Assembly (NCBI GenBank): GCA_002393705.1
Contig: DGTH01000032.1
Location: 1 to 7,114, forward strand
DNA from: Prevotella sp. UBA4341
GTDB lineage: Bacteria > Bacteroidota > Bacteroidia > Bacteroidales > Bacteroidaceae
Reading direction: 5' to 3'
DNA length: 7,114 bases
Positions 1 through 6,061 of this stretch are shown in pieces (positions within the stretch are counted from its first letter, which is position 1; each line of letters opens with the position of its first letter). The notes under the pieces are model-generated. The model was not told the DNA's origin. It ran no database searches and worked only from the letters and a program-made list of their open reading frames with translations. Position numbers and translations under genes: made by a program.

Positions 1-64
1 TCAAGCGTAAGTACCTTCGGCGAAGTCAAAAGCAGTGTGCCTTGAAACGGCCGAATGAATGTGG
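1..64. other. Left-edge stretch without a supported gene
   Basis: This follows the TGA of the ABC gene. In the minus strand there is no ATG between that stop and the window edge. One minus-strand frame stays open to position 1 without a start codon, and another ends in TGA at 1-3. One plus-strand frame is open from the left edge to a TGA at 43-45, so the tail of a convergent gene (reading SSVSTFGEVKSSVP) is possible but not supportable from so little sequence. No terminator with a U-run is visible after the ABC gene. Confidence 0.4.
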
Positions 65-1381
65 TCAGTTGCGGGCGAGATTGAGGTGGTGGGTAATGCA
101 CTGGGGAAGTTCTTCCTCGTAGTGGGTCACCATGATGAGCGTCTTGTTGGGTCGCTCGCAGAAGGTTTCGATGATGTCCTTGACCAGACGGCGGTTGTGG
201 TTGTCGAGACCGTGCAGGGGCTCGTCGAGAATGAGCAGCTCGGGGTCTTTGACGAAGGCACGGGCCAGGAGCACCAGACGCTGTTCGCCACTGGAGAGTT
301 GAAGGAAGCTGCGGTCGGCCAGCTGGTCGATGCCCAGAAGGTGCATCCAGAAGCGGCACTGCTGCTGCTCGTCGGCGGTGGGGTGCTGGTAGAGACCTAT
401 GGTGTCCTTGAGTCCGCTGGCCACGATGTGAAGGGCCTTGATGTCGCGGTGGTAGGAGCGGTGCATCTCTGGCGAGACGTAGCCAATGTGGCGCTTGATG
501 TCCCAGATGCTCTCGCCGCTCCGGCCTCGCTGGTAGCCAAAGAGGGAAATGTCGCAGGCGTAGCTCTGCGGGTTGTCGGCACAGACCAGCGAAAGCAGGG
601 TTGACTTGCCGGAGCCGTTGCGACCGGAGACGGCCCAGCGTTCGCCGTTCATCACGCGCCAGGAGAGGTCACTGAGGATGGTGCGCTCAGCGTAGCGTAT
701 GCTGACGTGGTTCATGCATATAACCTCGGTGGCGGCGTAGTCGTTCTGGCGGTGGGGCAGGGTAAGCAGCTCATGGCGCTTTTCGTCGGTGAGCACGTGG
801 GGAGGCACCGGCTCCCGCTGCTGCAGGTATTGGCTGAGCGTCATGGGTTCGGGGTCGGGCTGCCGGCTGTCCATGTCGAGTACCTTCTCGACGTAGTCGG
901 GTATGTCGTCGCTCTTGGCCAGTACGAGATAGAGGTCGATGTGGTCCTCTATGGCTATTTGCAGCAGGAGCTCGCGCAGCTGCTGGCGAGTCTCGGCATC
1001 GAGTCCGATGAAGGGGTTGTCGAGTATGAGCAGGCGTGGTTGTTGGGCCAGCGTCTTGACCAGCTGAAACTTGCGCAGCTCGCCGCTGCTGAGGGCTATG
1101 ACGGGCTTGTCCATGACGCCAGTGAGCGAGAAGCGGCGGACTAACCCGTCGGGGAACCCGTTGGGCGCGGAATGCTGAAGCAGCTGGGCGGGGGTAGGGG
1201 TCTCTGCGTCTATGTCGTGCTGGTTCCAACGCAGTTGCAGGTAGTAGGCACTATCGACGAGCGGGCCGTAGCTGTCGCGGAAGGCTACGTAGCGCAGGCG
1301 GTCGCTGGCTACGCGGCGTCGCAGGCGTTCCACCCACTGGGTCTTGCCGCTGGCGTTGTGGCCTACGATGGCGGTAATCAT
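65..1381 (-). CDS. ModF/PhrA-type ABC protein with two ATP-binding halves
   Basis: The 438-residue soluble protein holds two ABC ATPase domains and no membrane segment. The first half has Walker A GHNASGKT (7-14), signature LSSGEL (97-102) and Walker B LLILD (117-121). N122 stands where the catalytic glutamate is normally found, and there is no switch histidine in LVLAKSDD. The second half is complete: GRNGSGKS (253-260), LSSGEQ (362-367), LLILDEP (382-388) and switch H420 in MVTHYEEE. The block [24 protein letters not shown] (288-311) closely resembles E. coli ModF, a protein named for its place in the molybdate operon and also called a photorepair protein (PhrA). Its real role is unclear, and no molybdate gene is seen here. 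The protein begins only six residues before Walker A, so the first strands of the fold are missing, and an in-frame stop upstream confirms this. It overlaps ruvC by four bases. Confidence 0.88.
   Translation of the reverse strand: MITAIVGHNASGKTQWVERLRRRVASDRLRYVAFRDSYGPLVDSAYYLQLRWNQHDIDAETPTPAQLLQHSAPNGFPDGLVRRFSLTGVMDKPVIALSSGELRKFQLVKTLAQQPRLLILDNPFIGLDAETRQQLRELLLQIAIEDHIDLYLVLAKSDDIPDYVEKVLDMDSRQPDPEPMTLSQYLQQREPVPPHVLTDEKRHELLTLPHRQNDYAATEVICMNHVSIRYAERTILSDLSWRVMNGERWAVSGRNGSGKSTLLSLVCADNPQSYACDISLFGYQRGRSGESIWDIKRHIGYVSPEMHRSYHRDIKALHIVASGLKDTIGLYQHPTADEQQQCRFWMHLLGIDQLADRSFLQLSSGEQRLVLLARAFVKDPELLILDEPLHGLDNHNRRLVKDIIETFCERPNKTLIMVTHYEEELPQCITHHLNLARN
1378..1381 (-). promoter_or_regulatory. 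ruvC stop / ABC ATPase start overlap (ATGA)
   Basis: The coding strand reads ATGA: the ABC gene's ATG overlaps the ruvC TGA by four bases, a classic coupling arrangement. An in-frame TAA about 18 bases upstream of this ATG rules out a longer ABC protein from an ATG further upstream. The preceding AAAGAGAAAG is purine-rich and might aid initiation. Confidence 0.6.
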
Positions 1382-1941
1382 GAGTGAACTTTCTCTTTAT
1401 TCTTGTTGACAAAATCTTTCCATCCCCGGTAGTGGGCGGGCGACTCTGGGCGGCTCATCTGCAAGTAGTGGCAGTAGGCGGCGCCAAGGGCGTCGGTAGC
1501 GTCCATGAAGGTGCTGATGTCGTCCTTCGAGAGCTTCAAGAGTCGCTGCAGCATGCCGGCCACTTGCTCTTTGGAGGCGGAGCCGTTGCCCGTGATGGCC
1601 ATCTTGATCTTCATGGGGGCATACTCGTGAATGGGCACCCCGTGGTGAATGGCGGCGGCAATGGCAGTGCCCTGGGCACGGCCCAACTTAAGCATGGACT
1701 GCACGTTCTTGCCGAAGAAGGGGGCCTCGATGGCCATTTCGTCGGGCAGATAGCTGTCGATGATGCCGGTGACGCGTTCGAAGATATGGCCCAACTTAAG
1801 ATAGCCGTCGGCAAACTTGCGTAGGTCTATGACGCCCATGGTCATCATTTCGGCCTTGCCGCCGACGATGCGAATGAGGCCATAGCCCATGATGTTGGTG
1901 CCAGGGTCGATGCCCAGGATGATTTTCTCGGGCTTCGTCAT
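1378..1941 (-). CDS. ruvC: Crossover junction endodeoxyribonuclease RuvC
   Basis: RuvC is the Holliday-junction resolvase that cuts branched recombination intermediates as a dimer, working with RuvAB. The 187 residues carry the RNase H-like fold and the full acidic catalytic set. These are D12 in [14 protein letters not shown] (8-21), E72 in [11 protein letters not shown] (69-79), and D147 and D150 in [11 protein letters not shown] (145-155). The [14 protein letters not shown] block (84-97) and the basic [10 protein letters not shown] loop (118-127) also fit the family. It has about 15 extra C-terminal residues relative to E. coli (173), rich in lysine and tryptophan ([14 protein letters not shown]). 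No ruvA or ruvB is adjacent in this window. It sits between ispE (1-nt overlap) and the ABC ATPase (4-nt overlap), so its expression is tied to both. Confidence 0.96.
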   Translation of the reverse strand: MTKPEKIILGIDPGTNIMGYGLIRIVGGKAEMMTMGVIDLRKFADGYLKLGHIFERVTGIIDSYLPDEMAIEAPFFGKNVQSMLKLGRAQGTAIAAAIHHGVPIHEYAPMKIKMAITGNGSASKEQVAGMLQRLLKLSKDDISTFMDATDALGAAYCHYLQMSRPESPAHYRGWKDFVNKNKEKVHS

Positions 1942-1943
1942 CA
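1939..1943 (-). promoter_or_regulatory. ispE stop / ruvC start overlap (TGATG)
   Basis: On the coding strand the bases read TGATG: the ispE TGA and the ruvC ATG share the A. No Shine-Dalgarno-like sequence precedes the ruvC start, so ruvC translation probably relies on ribosomes finishing ispE (termination-reinitiation). The overlap is seen directly; coupling is inferred. Confidence 0.6.
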
Positions 1944-2753
1944 GAGTCGCATGGTGGTGGTAAACATGTCCTTAAAGTCGAGCTTGACGGGCTGACGGAA
2001 GAGTCCGAAGAGGGCGCTGCCTGAACCGCTCATGGCGGCGTAGGTGGCTCCCAGGTCGTAGAGGTGCTGCTTGATACGCCCAAGCTTGGGGTGCTGGCTG
2101 AAGACACTCTCCTCGAAGTCGTTGACGAGTGCCTGTCGCCACGTCTCGACGGGCTGCAGCACTACGTCGCGGCAGTTGAGCTGCGGCATTTTCGGCGTAA
2201 CGTGGGCGTAGGCCTCGGCCGTAGAGACGGGAATGTCTGGGCGTACGAGCCCCAAGTGCCAGCCCCGCAGGTTGAGCGTAACGGGCGAGAGCTGGTCGCC
2301 AATGCCTTCGGCGTACTGCGGACGCGGGTCGATGAAGAAGGCGCAGTCGGCCCCTAAGTGTGCGGCGTAGCGTCGCAGCTGTTCGGAGGAAAGACCCAGC
2401 TCGCAGTACTCGTTCAGCGTGCGCAACATGTAGGCCGCATCGCTGGAACCGCCGCCCATGCCGGCCTGGGTGGGAATGCACTTGACGAGCCTGACGCTGA
2501 GGCAGGGCAGCTGCGGGAAGTCCTGCTTCAGCAGGCGGTATGCCCTGATGACGAGGTTCTCCGCCAGGTCGCCCTCAATCTTAATGCCGACCACTTTGAG
2601 CTGGCATTCCTGTGGGCCGTCGGTGGCCTCCACGTCCAGTTCGTCGCTCAGCGGTACGGGGTAGAAGATGGTCTGCAAGTTGTGGTAGCCGTCGGGGCGA
2701 CGAGCTACGACGTTCAGTCCAAGGTTAATCTTTGCTATCGGGAAACACTTCAT
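1941..2753 (-). CDS. ispE: 4-diphosphocytidyl-2-C-methyl-D-erythritol kinase (IspE)
   Basis: This is a GHMP-superfamily kinase of the non-mevalonate (MEP) pathway. It phosphorylates CDP-methylerythritol at the 2-hydroxyl with ATP, feeding the precursors of the menaquinone side chain and of undecaprenyl lipid carriers. At 270 residues it is close to the usual length. Motif 1 is AKINLGLNV (7-15, with catalytic K8), and the substrate loop [12 protein letters not shown] follows (19-30). The ATP-binding motif is [17 protein letters not shown] (94-110), the catalytic aspartate is D136 in LGADCAFF, and YAEGIGD (147-153) follows. The C-terminal glycine loop is [14 protein letters not shown] (239-252). 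The start lies 16 bp after the purM stop, in an A-rich leader (AGAAAAAAGAAGACTT) that may serve as a weak ribosome-binding region. Its TGA shares one base with the ruvC ATG. Confidence 0.96.
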   Translation of the reverse strand: MKCFPIAKINLGLNVVARRPDGYHNLQTIFYPVPLSDELDVEATDGPQECQLKVVGIKIEGDLAENLVIRAYRLLKQDFPQLPCLSVRLVKCIPTQAGMGGGSSDAAYMLRTLNEYCELGLSSEQLRRYAAHLGADCAFFIDPRPQYAEGIGDQLSPVTLNLRGWHLGLVRPDIPVSTAEAYAHVTPKMPQLNCRDVVLQPVETWRQALVNDFEESVFSQHPKLGRIKQHLYDLGATYAAMSGSGSALFGLFRQPVKLDFKDMFTTTMRL

Positions 2754-2769
2754 AAGTCTTCTTTTTTCT

Positions 2770-3966
2770 TCAATATTGGAACGTGCCGAACTCGCTCTCG
2801 ATGGTCAGCGAGCGGGGACCTTCGTCGATGTGGCCTACTACCTGTGCGTCGATGTTGAACGAGCGGCTGATGTCGATGACATTCTGTGCCTGCTGGGGGC
2901 TGACGTATATCTCCATGCGGTGACCCATGTTGAACACTTGGTACATTTCGCGCCAATCGGTGCCGGAGCAGTCGTGAATGGCCTGGAAGAGCGGCGGCAC
3001 GGGGAACATGTGATCTTTGACCACGCGGCAGTCTGGGCCTACGAAGTGGAGCACCTTGGTCTGGGCTCCGCCCGTGCAGTGGACCATGCCGTGAATCTTC
3101 GGGCGCAGCTCGTCGAGCAGTCGCTTCACCACGGGCGCGTAGGTGCGGGTGGGGGAGAGCACGAGGCGGCCGGCGTCAGGAAGTTCGTAGTGTTGGGTTA
3201 GCTGAGGCTCTGCCTCAGCATACGGGACGCTGTCCGTGAGCCGGTACTTGCCGCTATAGACCAGCTCCTGGGGCACCTGGTGGTCGTAGCTCTCGGGGTA
3301 CTTCTGAGCCAGGTAGTTGCTGAAGACGTCGTGGCGCGCCGAGGTGAGTCCGTTGCTGCCCATGCCGCCGTTGTAGCAGTGTTCATAAGTGGCCTGACCT
3401 GTTGAGGAGAGGCCCACGATAACGTCGCCAGGACGGATGTTGGCATTGTCGATGACGTCCCTGCGGCGCATGCGGCAGGTGACGGTGCTGTCAACGATGA
3501 TGGTGCGTACCAGGTCGCCCACGTCGGCCGTCTCGCCGCCAGTGGGCCAAATGCCGATGCCCATCTGGCGCAGTTCGGAGAGCAGCTCGTCGGTGCCGTT
3601 GATGATGGCCGATATGACCTCGGCCGGAATGAGCATCTTGTTGCGTCCGATGGTGGAGCTGACTAGGATGTTGTCAGTAGCTCCCACGCAGAGCAGGTCG
3701 TCGGTGTTCATGACTATGGCGTCCTGGGCAATGCCTTTCCAGACGGAGAGGTCGCCCGTCTCCTTCCAGTACATGTAGGCTAGGCTCGATTTGGTGCCGG
3801 CTCCGTCGGCGTGCATGATGTTGCAATACTCAGGGTCACCGCCCAGAACGTCGGGTATAATCTTGCAGAAGGCTTGTGGATAAAGGCCTTTGTCTATGTT
3901 CTTGATGGCGTTGTGAACGTCCTCCTTTGCGGCCGAAACGCCGCGTTGCATATATCTGTTGTTCAT
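2770..3966 (-). CDS. purM: Phosphoribosylformylglycinamidine cyclo-ligase (AIR synthase), Bacteroidetes long form
   Basis: PurM closes the imidazole ring of FGAM to give aminoimidazole ribonucleotide, using ATP, in de novo purine synthesis. The 398 residues show the AIR-synthase/PurM fold in order: HADGAGTKSSLAY (52-64, nucleotide and metal loop), GIAQDAIVMNTDDLLCVGA (78-96), PTGGETADVGD (141-151), RPGDVIVGLSSTG (178-190), SNGLTSAR (204-211), VLSPTRTYAP (269-278), IHGMVHCTGGAQTK (291-304) and EMYQVFNMGHRMEIYV (340-355). It is about 50 residues longer than E. coli PurM (345), mainly through an enlarged region at about 191-268. The usual GPHSNG motif is altered: an insert ending in NGGMG precedes SNG and the histidine is not in its normal place. 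FNMGHRM replaces the usual FNCGVGM. These traits match my memory of PurM in Bacteroidetes, so I take it as functional. The ATG follows five A residues, with no Shine-Dalgarno sequence. Confidence 0.86.
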   Translation of the reverse strand: MNNRYMQRGVSAAKEDVHNAIKNIDKGLYPQAFCKIIPDVLGGDPEYCNIMHADGAGTKSSLAYMYWKETGDLSVWKGIAQDAIVMNTDDLLCVGATDNILVSSTIGRNKMLIPAEVISAIINGTDELLSELRQMGIGIWPTGGETADVGDLVRTIIVDSTVTCRMRRRDVIDNANIRPGDVIVGLSSTGQATYEHCYNGGMGSNGLTSARHDVFSNYLAQKYPESYDHQVPQELVYSGKYRLTDSVPYAEAEPQLTQHYELPDAGRLVLSPTRTYAPVVKRLLDELRPKIHGMVHCTGGAQTKVLHFVGPDCRVVKDHMFPVPPLFQAIHDCSGTDWREMYQVFNMGHRMEIYVSPQQAQNVIDISRSFNIDAQVVGHIDEGPRSLTIESEFGTFQY

Positions 3967-4000
3967 TTTTTGGGGCTATTGGGGTGTTGGGTGTTGAATT

Positions 4001-4019
4001 TCGGCGGGGAAACCGCCGA
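4001..4019 (-). other. GC-rich hairpin between lemA and purM
   Basis: Perfect 7-bp inverted repeat, tcggcgg (4001-4007) and ccgccga (4013-4019), with a 5-base loop. In the transcribed strand it begins 16 nt after the lemA stop and ends 34 nt before the purM ATG. No run of U follows on either strand, so it is not a standard intrinsic terminator. It could partly attenuate readthrough, mark an mRNA processing or stability point, or be incidental. Downstream of it, the 7-bp unit ggtgttg is repeated in tandem (3983-3996, plus strand). Confidence 0.5.
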
Positions 4020-4035
4020 GAGCTGGGTGCATGTG

Positions 4036-4650
4036 TTATTCGTTCAGGCCGCTAAAGTCGGTCGTGTTCTGCTCGGTGCCCTCGGGTGCCTCGTAGAGGT
4101 ACATGGGCGTGAAGCCGAACATGCCGGCCAGCAGGTTGCGCGGGAAGGAGCGTATGTCGATGTTGTAGCTCTGCACGGCCTCGTTGTACTTGCGGCGGGC
4201 CTCACTCAGACGGTTGACGGCACCCTCCAGTTCGACCATGACTCTAGAGAACTGCTCGTTGCCCTTCAGTTCAGGGTAGTCGGCCTCGTGAATGACCATG
4301 AGACGTCCCAGCGCCTGGCTGAACTCACCCTGAGCCTGCGACCACTGGCGCATCTGTTCGGGCGTACAGTTCGAGGGGTCGATGGTGGTCTGCGTGGCCT
4401 TGGCGCGCGCCTCGACCATGTGTTCGAGGGTTTCCTGGTTGAAGGAGGTCACCTTGCGCAAAATCTGCTCCAGCGAGTTCAGGTTCTGCTGGTTGCGCTT
4501 CAAGACGACGTCGATGTAGGAGAAGGCCGTCTTGGCCTGCTCTTGTGACTGTACGAGGTGGTTGTAGGAACTGCTCATCCAGAAGCCAACGATGACGGTA
4601 AAGAGGACGATGAGCCCCAGGCATCCGATACCAATAATTTTTTTGTTCAT
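4036..4650 (-). CDS. lemA: LemA family membrane-anchored protein
   Basis: The 204-residue protein has one N-terminal membrane segment (about residues 4-24) after a short MNKK start, then an almost wholly helical soluble region. Family landmarks are SYNHLVQSQEQAKTAFSYIDVVLKRN (28-53) and the conserved block ELEGAVNRLSEARRKYNEAVQSYNIDIRSFPRNLLAGMFGF (140-180, with the RRKYNEAV core at 152-159). C10 lies too close to the N-terminus to be a lipobox. LemA proteins are small envelope proteins of poorly known function, often encoded beside TPM/YgcG-type genes, as here. Length and both conserved blocks are normal, so it looks intact. The start is the ATG just before an AACAAAAAAATT run. The acidic, polar last 20 residues follow the conserved core and show no recognised motif. 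Confidence 0.93.
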   Translation of the reverse strand: MNKKIIGIGCLGLIVLFTVIVGFWMSSSYNHLVQSQEQAKTAFSYIDVVLKRNQQNLNSLEQILRKVTSFNQETLEHMVEARAKATQTTIDPSNCTPEQMRQWSQAQGEFSQALGRLMVIHEADYPELKGNEQFSRVMVELEGAVNRLSEARRKYNEAVQSYNIDIRSFPRNLLAGMFGFTPMYLYEAPEGTEQNTTDFSGLNE

Positions 4651-4687
4651 AGCTTTATAAATGTGTTTAAATGTTTGTTATTACGTT
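4651..4687 (-). other. AT-rich spacer and leader of the lemA gene
   Basis: These 37 bp separate the TAA of the TPM gene from the lemA ATG and are strikingly AT-rich against the GC-rich surroundings. They contain an imperfect direct repeat (on the plus strand aaatgtgttt at 4659-4668 and aaatgttt at 4669-4676). There is no Shine-Dalgarno-like sequence and no match to the Bacteroidetes -7 element TAnnTTTG in this strand. It may simply be an unstructured leader that favours translation initiation; an internal promoter cannot be excluded. Confidence 0.4.
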
Positions 4688-6049
4688 TTACCAGCCTACG
4701 GTGGCACCGCCACCGCCGGAACCGCCGCCGCTGTAGCCACCGCCTCCTCCGGAACGTCCTCCACCGCCGCTATATCCTCCGCCGCCGCTGTAGCCACCAC
4801 CGCCGCCAAAGCCCCTGCTTGCCGCCAAGAGAACACCGCCGAAGAGCATGGGCAGGATAGTCCACTCCTTCTTGAACATGTTGGAGGGTCGCTGGTTGCG
4901 GGCAAAGATGCGCATGTTCCAGCCACGGGCTATTGACACGCAGAAGTAGGCGACGGTCCAGATGATGAGGAAGAAGAAGTAGTAGGAAAAGTAGTCGGTG
5001 GGTTCTTCGTCGGCAGCTTGCTTCTTGGCGGCCGATGTGCGGGGCAGGTCAGCCTGAGGCAGGTGTCGCAGCTGGTTGTAGATGGCATCGGTAATGGCGA
5101 GCAGGGCGCTGTCGGGCTGGTTGGTCTTCATGTAGGGAATAAGGTAGCGCTGGGCCAGCTCGTTACACTCCGCGTCGGTGAGGTTAGCCTCAAGGGCGTA
5201 GCCGGTATGAGCCCGGAACAGGTGGTCGTCGTAGGCCAGCACCAAGACGAGGCCCTGGTCGTCTTTGCCAATTTTGTAAAGGTCGAAGACGTCCTGCGCG
5301 AAACGGAAGATGTCCTTCTCGGCAACGTGGTTGACGGCGATGAGGGCCGTCTCAATGCCCAGCTCGTCGTCCATCTGCATGAGCCGGCGGTCTAACTGGC
5401 TGACGGTCTGCTGGCTAATGACCCCGTCCGGGTTGGCTACATACTTGGTCTTGTCCTTCAGGTGGGGCAGGCTGATGTCCCTGGCGGTCCATGCCTTCAC
5501 GGCAGTCGTTTCGGTTTCGTTCTTCTCCTCGGTGCCCATGGTGTAGCTACAGGCTGCAAACTGCCCCAGCACGCCGATTGTAAGAAGCAGTTTCCATGCA
5601 GCGTCCCAGAGCCTGTAGCGCCAGGGGCGGGCATCCCACTCGTCGGTCAGCTGGCTGATGGTCTGAAGGTGCTCAGCACGCTTGGCCTTATACTGCGCCT
5701 TGCAGTAGGCATGCAGGTCGATAACCTCGTGCTGGGTGATGCTCTTCTTCTGCTGTCTGTAGTAGCGCTCCAGCCCTTTGCCGGCACTCTTCATTTTCTC
5801 AGCAACGTTCTTAATGCGCTTCCTGAGGTCGCGTACGGCTGTGTGGCTCTCGTCCTGGTGGACAAGTTCTATGTAGCCAAAGAGCACCAGAAGGGGGCCG
5901 CACACCACCACATAGGCCCAGAAGATGGCAGGTGCAAGGCCGGCATCGCCATTTTGACCCAAGATGAAGAATTGCGGCACAGTGATGAATGCCGCAATGA
6001 CAACCACGACAGTCAAAACAATGTTCAGGATGCGCCAAAGAGTGTTCAT
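4688..6049 (-). CDS. Multi-pass membrane protein with TPM (YgcG-type) domain and glycine-rich C-terminus
   Basis: The 453 residues fall into clear parts. There are two N-terminal membrane segments (about 7-29 and 38-60), a charged helical stretch (62-149) rich in K, R, E and Q, and a third hydrophobic segment (about 151-166) ending in FAAC at C167. A TPM-like domain follows (about 200-326), with DGVISQQTVSQLDRRL, IGKDDQGLVLVLAYDD and the GYALEANLTD motif. Next come another membrane segment (354-374), a basic loop (375-397), a short hydrophobic stretch (398-410) and a tail of Gly, Ser and Tyr (413-448) ending in VGW. Charge distribution places the helical part and basic loop in the cytoplasm and the TPM domain outside. 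TPM domains are described in envelope and photosystem-repair proteins, sometimes as phosphatases, but the role here is unknown. The lemA-like gene follows 37 bp downstream, a pairing common in bacteria. The family call is firm; the biochemical function is not. Confidence 0.82.
   Translation of the reverse strand: MNTLWRILNIVLTVVVVIAAFITVPQFFILGQNGDAGLAPAIFWAYVVVCGPLLVLFGYIELVHQDESHTAVRDLRKRIKNVAEKMKSAGKGLERYYRQQKKSITQHEVIDLHAYCKAQYKAKRAEHLQTISQLTDEWDARPWRYRLWDAAWKLLLTIGVLGQFAACSYTMGTEEKNETETTAVKAWTARDISLPHLKDKTKYVANPDGVISQQTVSQLDRRLMQMDDELGIETALIAVNHVAEKDIFRFAQDVFDLYKIGKDDQGLVLVLAYDDHLFRAHTGYALEANLTDAECNELAQRYLIPYMKTNQPDSALLAITDAIYNQLRHLPQADLPRTSAAKKQAADEEPTDYFSYYFFFLIIWTVAYFCVSIARGWNMRIFARNQRPSNMFKKEWTILPMLFGGVLLAASRGFGGGGGYSGGGGYSGGGGRSGGGGGYSGGGSGGGGATVGW
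4706..4813 (-). repeat. Glycine-rich low-complexity tail with duplicated DNA segment
   Basis: This stretch encodes residues 413-448 of the TPM protein, built from repeats of (G)4-5 followed by YS or RS. At the DNA level an identical 20-bp segment occurs at 4722-4741 and again at 4779-4798. The offset is 57 bp, exactly 19 codons, so recombination or slippage between the copies would change tail length without breaking the frame. Glycine-rich C-termini of this kind are usual in YgcG/TPM proteins. The antisense strand gives a false alanine- and threonine-rich reading frame here. Confidence 0.85.
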
Positions 6050-6061
6050 TGTCTTACCGCC

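Noticed and set aside
14..25. Short inverted repeat (cttc / gaag with a 3-base loop) as a terminator of the operon
   Set aside because: The stem is only 4 bp and no U-run follows on the transcribed strand.
1..45. Possible C-terminus of a convergent plus-strand gene ending in TGA
   Set aside because: Only 14 codons are visible and no family can be recognised; an open frame of this length occurs by chance.
59..604. 181-codon open frame on the plus strand
   Set aside because: Antisense to the well-supported second ATPase half of the ABC protein; valine- and glycine-rich shadow translation.
3811..4548. 245-codon open frame on the plus strand
   Set aside because: Antisense to lemA and the start of purM, and spans their intergenic gap. 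The translation looks like compositional noise and shows no domain or supported start.
4638..4644. Seven-A tract near the lemA start as a phase-variation site
   Set aside because: Seven A is short for slippage switching, it merely encodes the lysine codons after the start, and the gene is intact.
4661..4936. Alanine/threonine-rich plus-strand frame
   Set aside because: It is the antisense reading of the glycine codons of the TPM protein tail.
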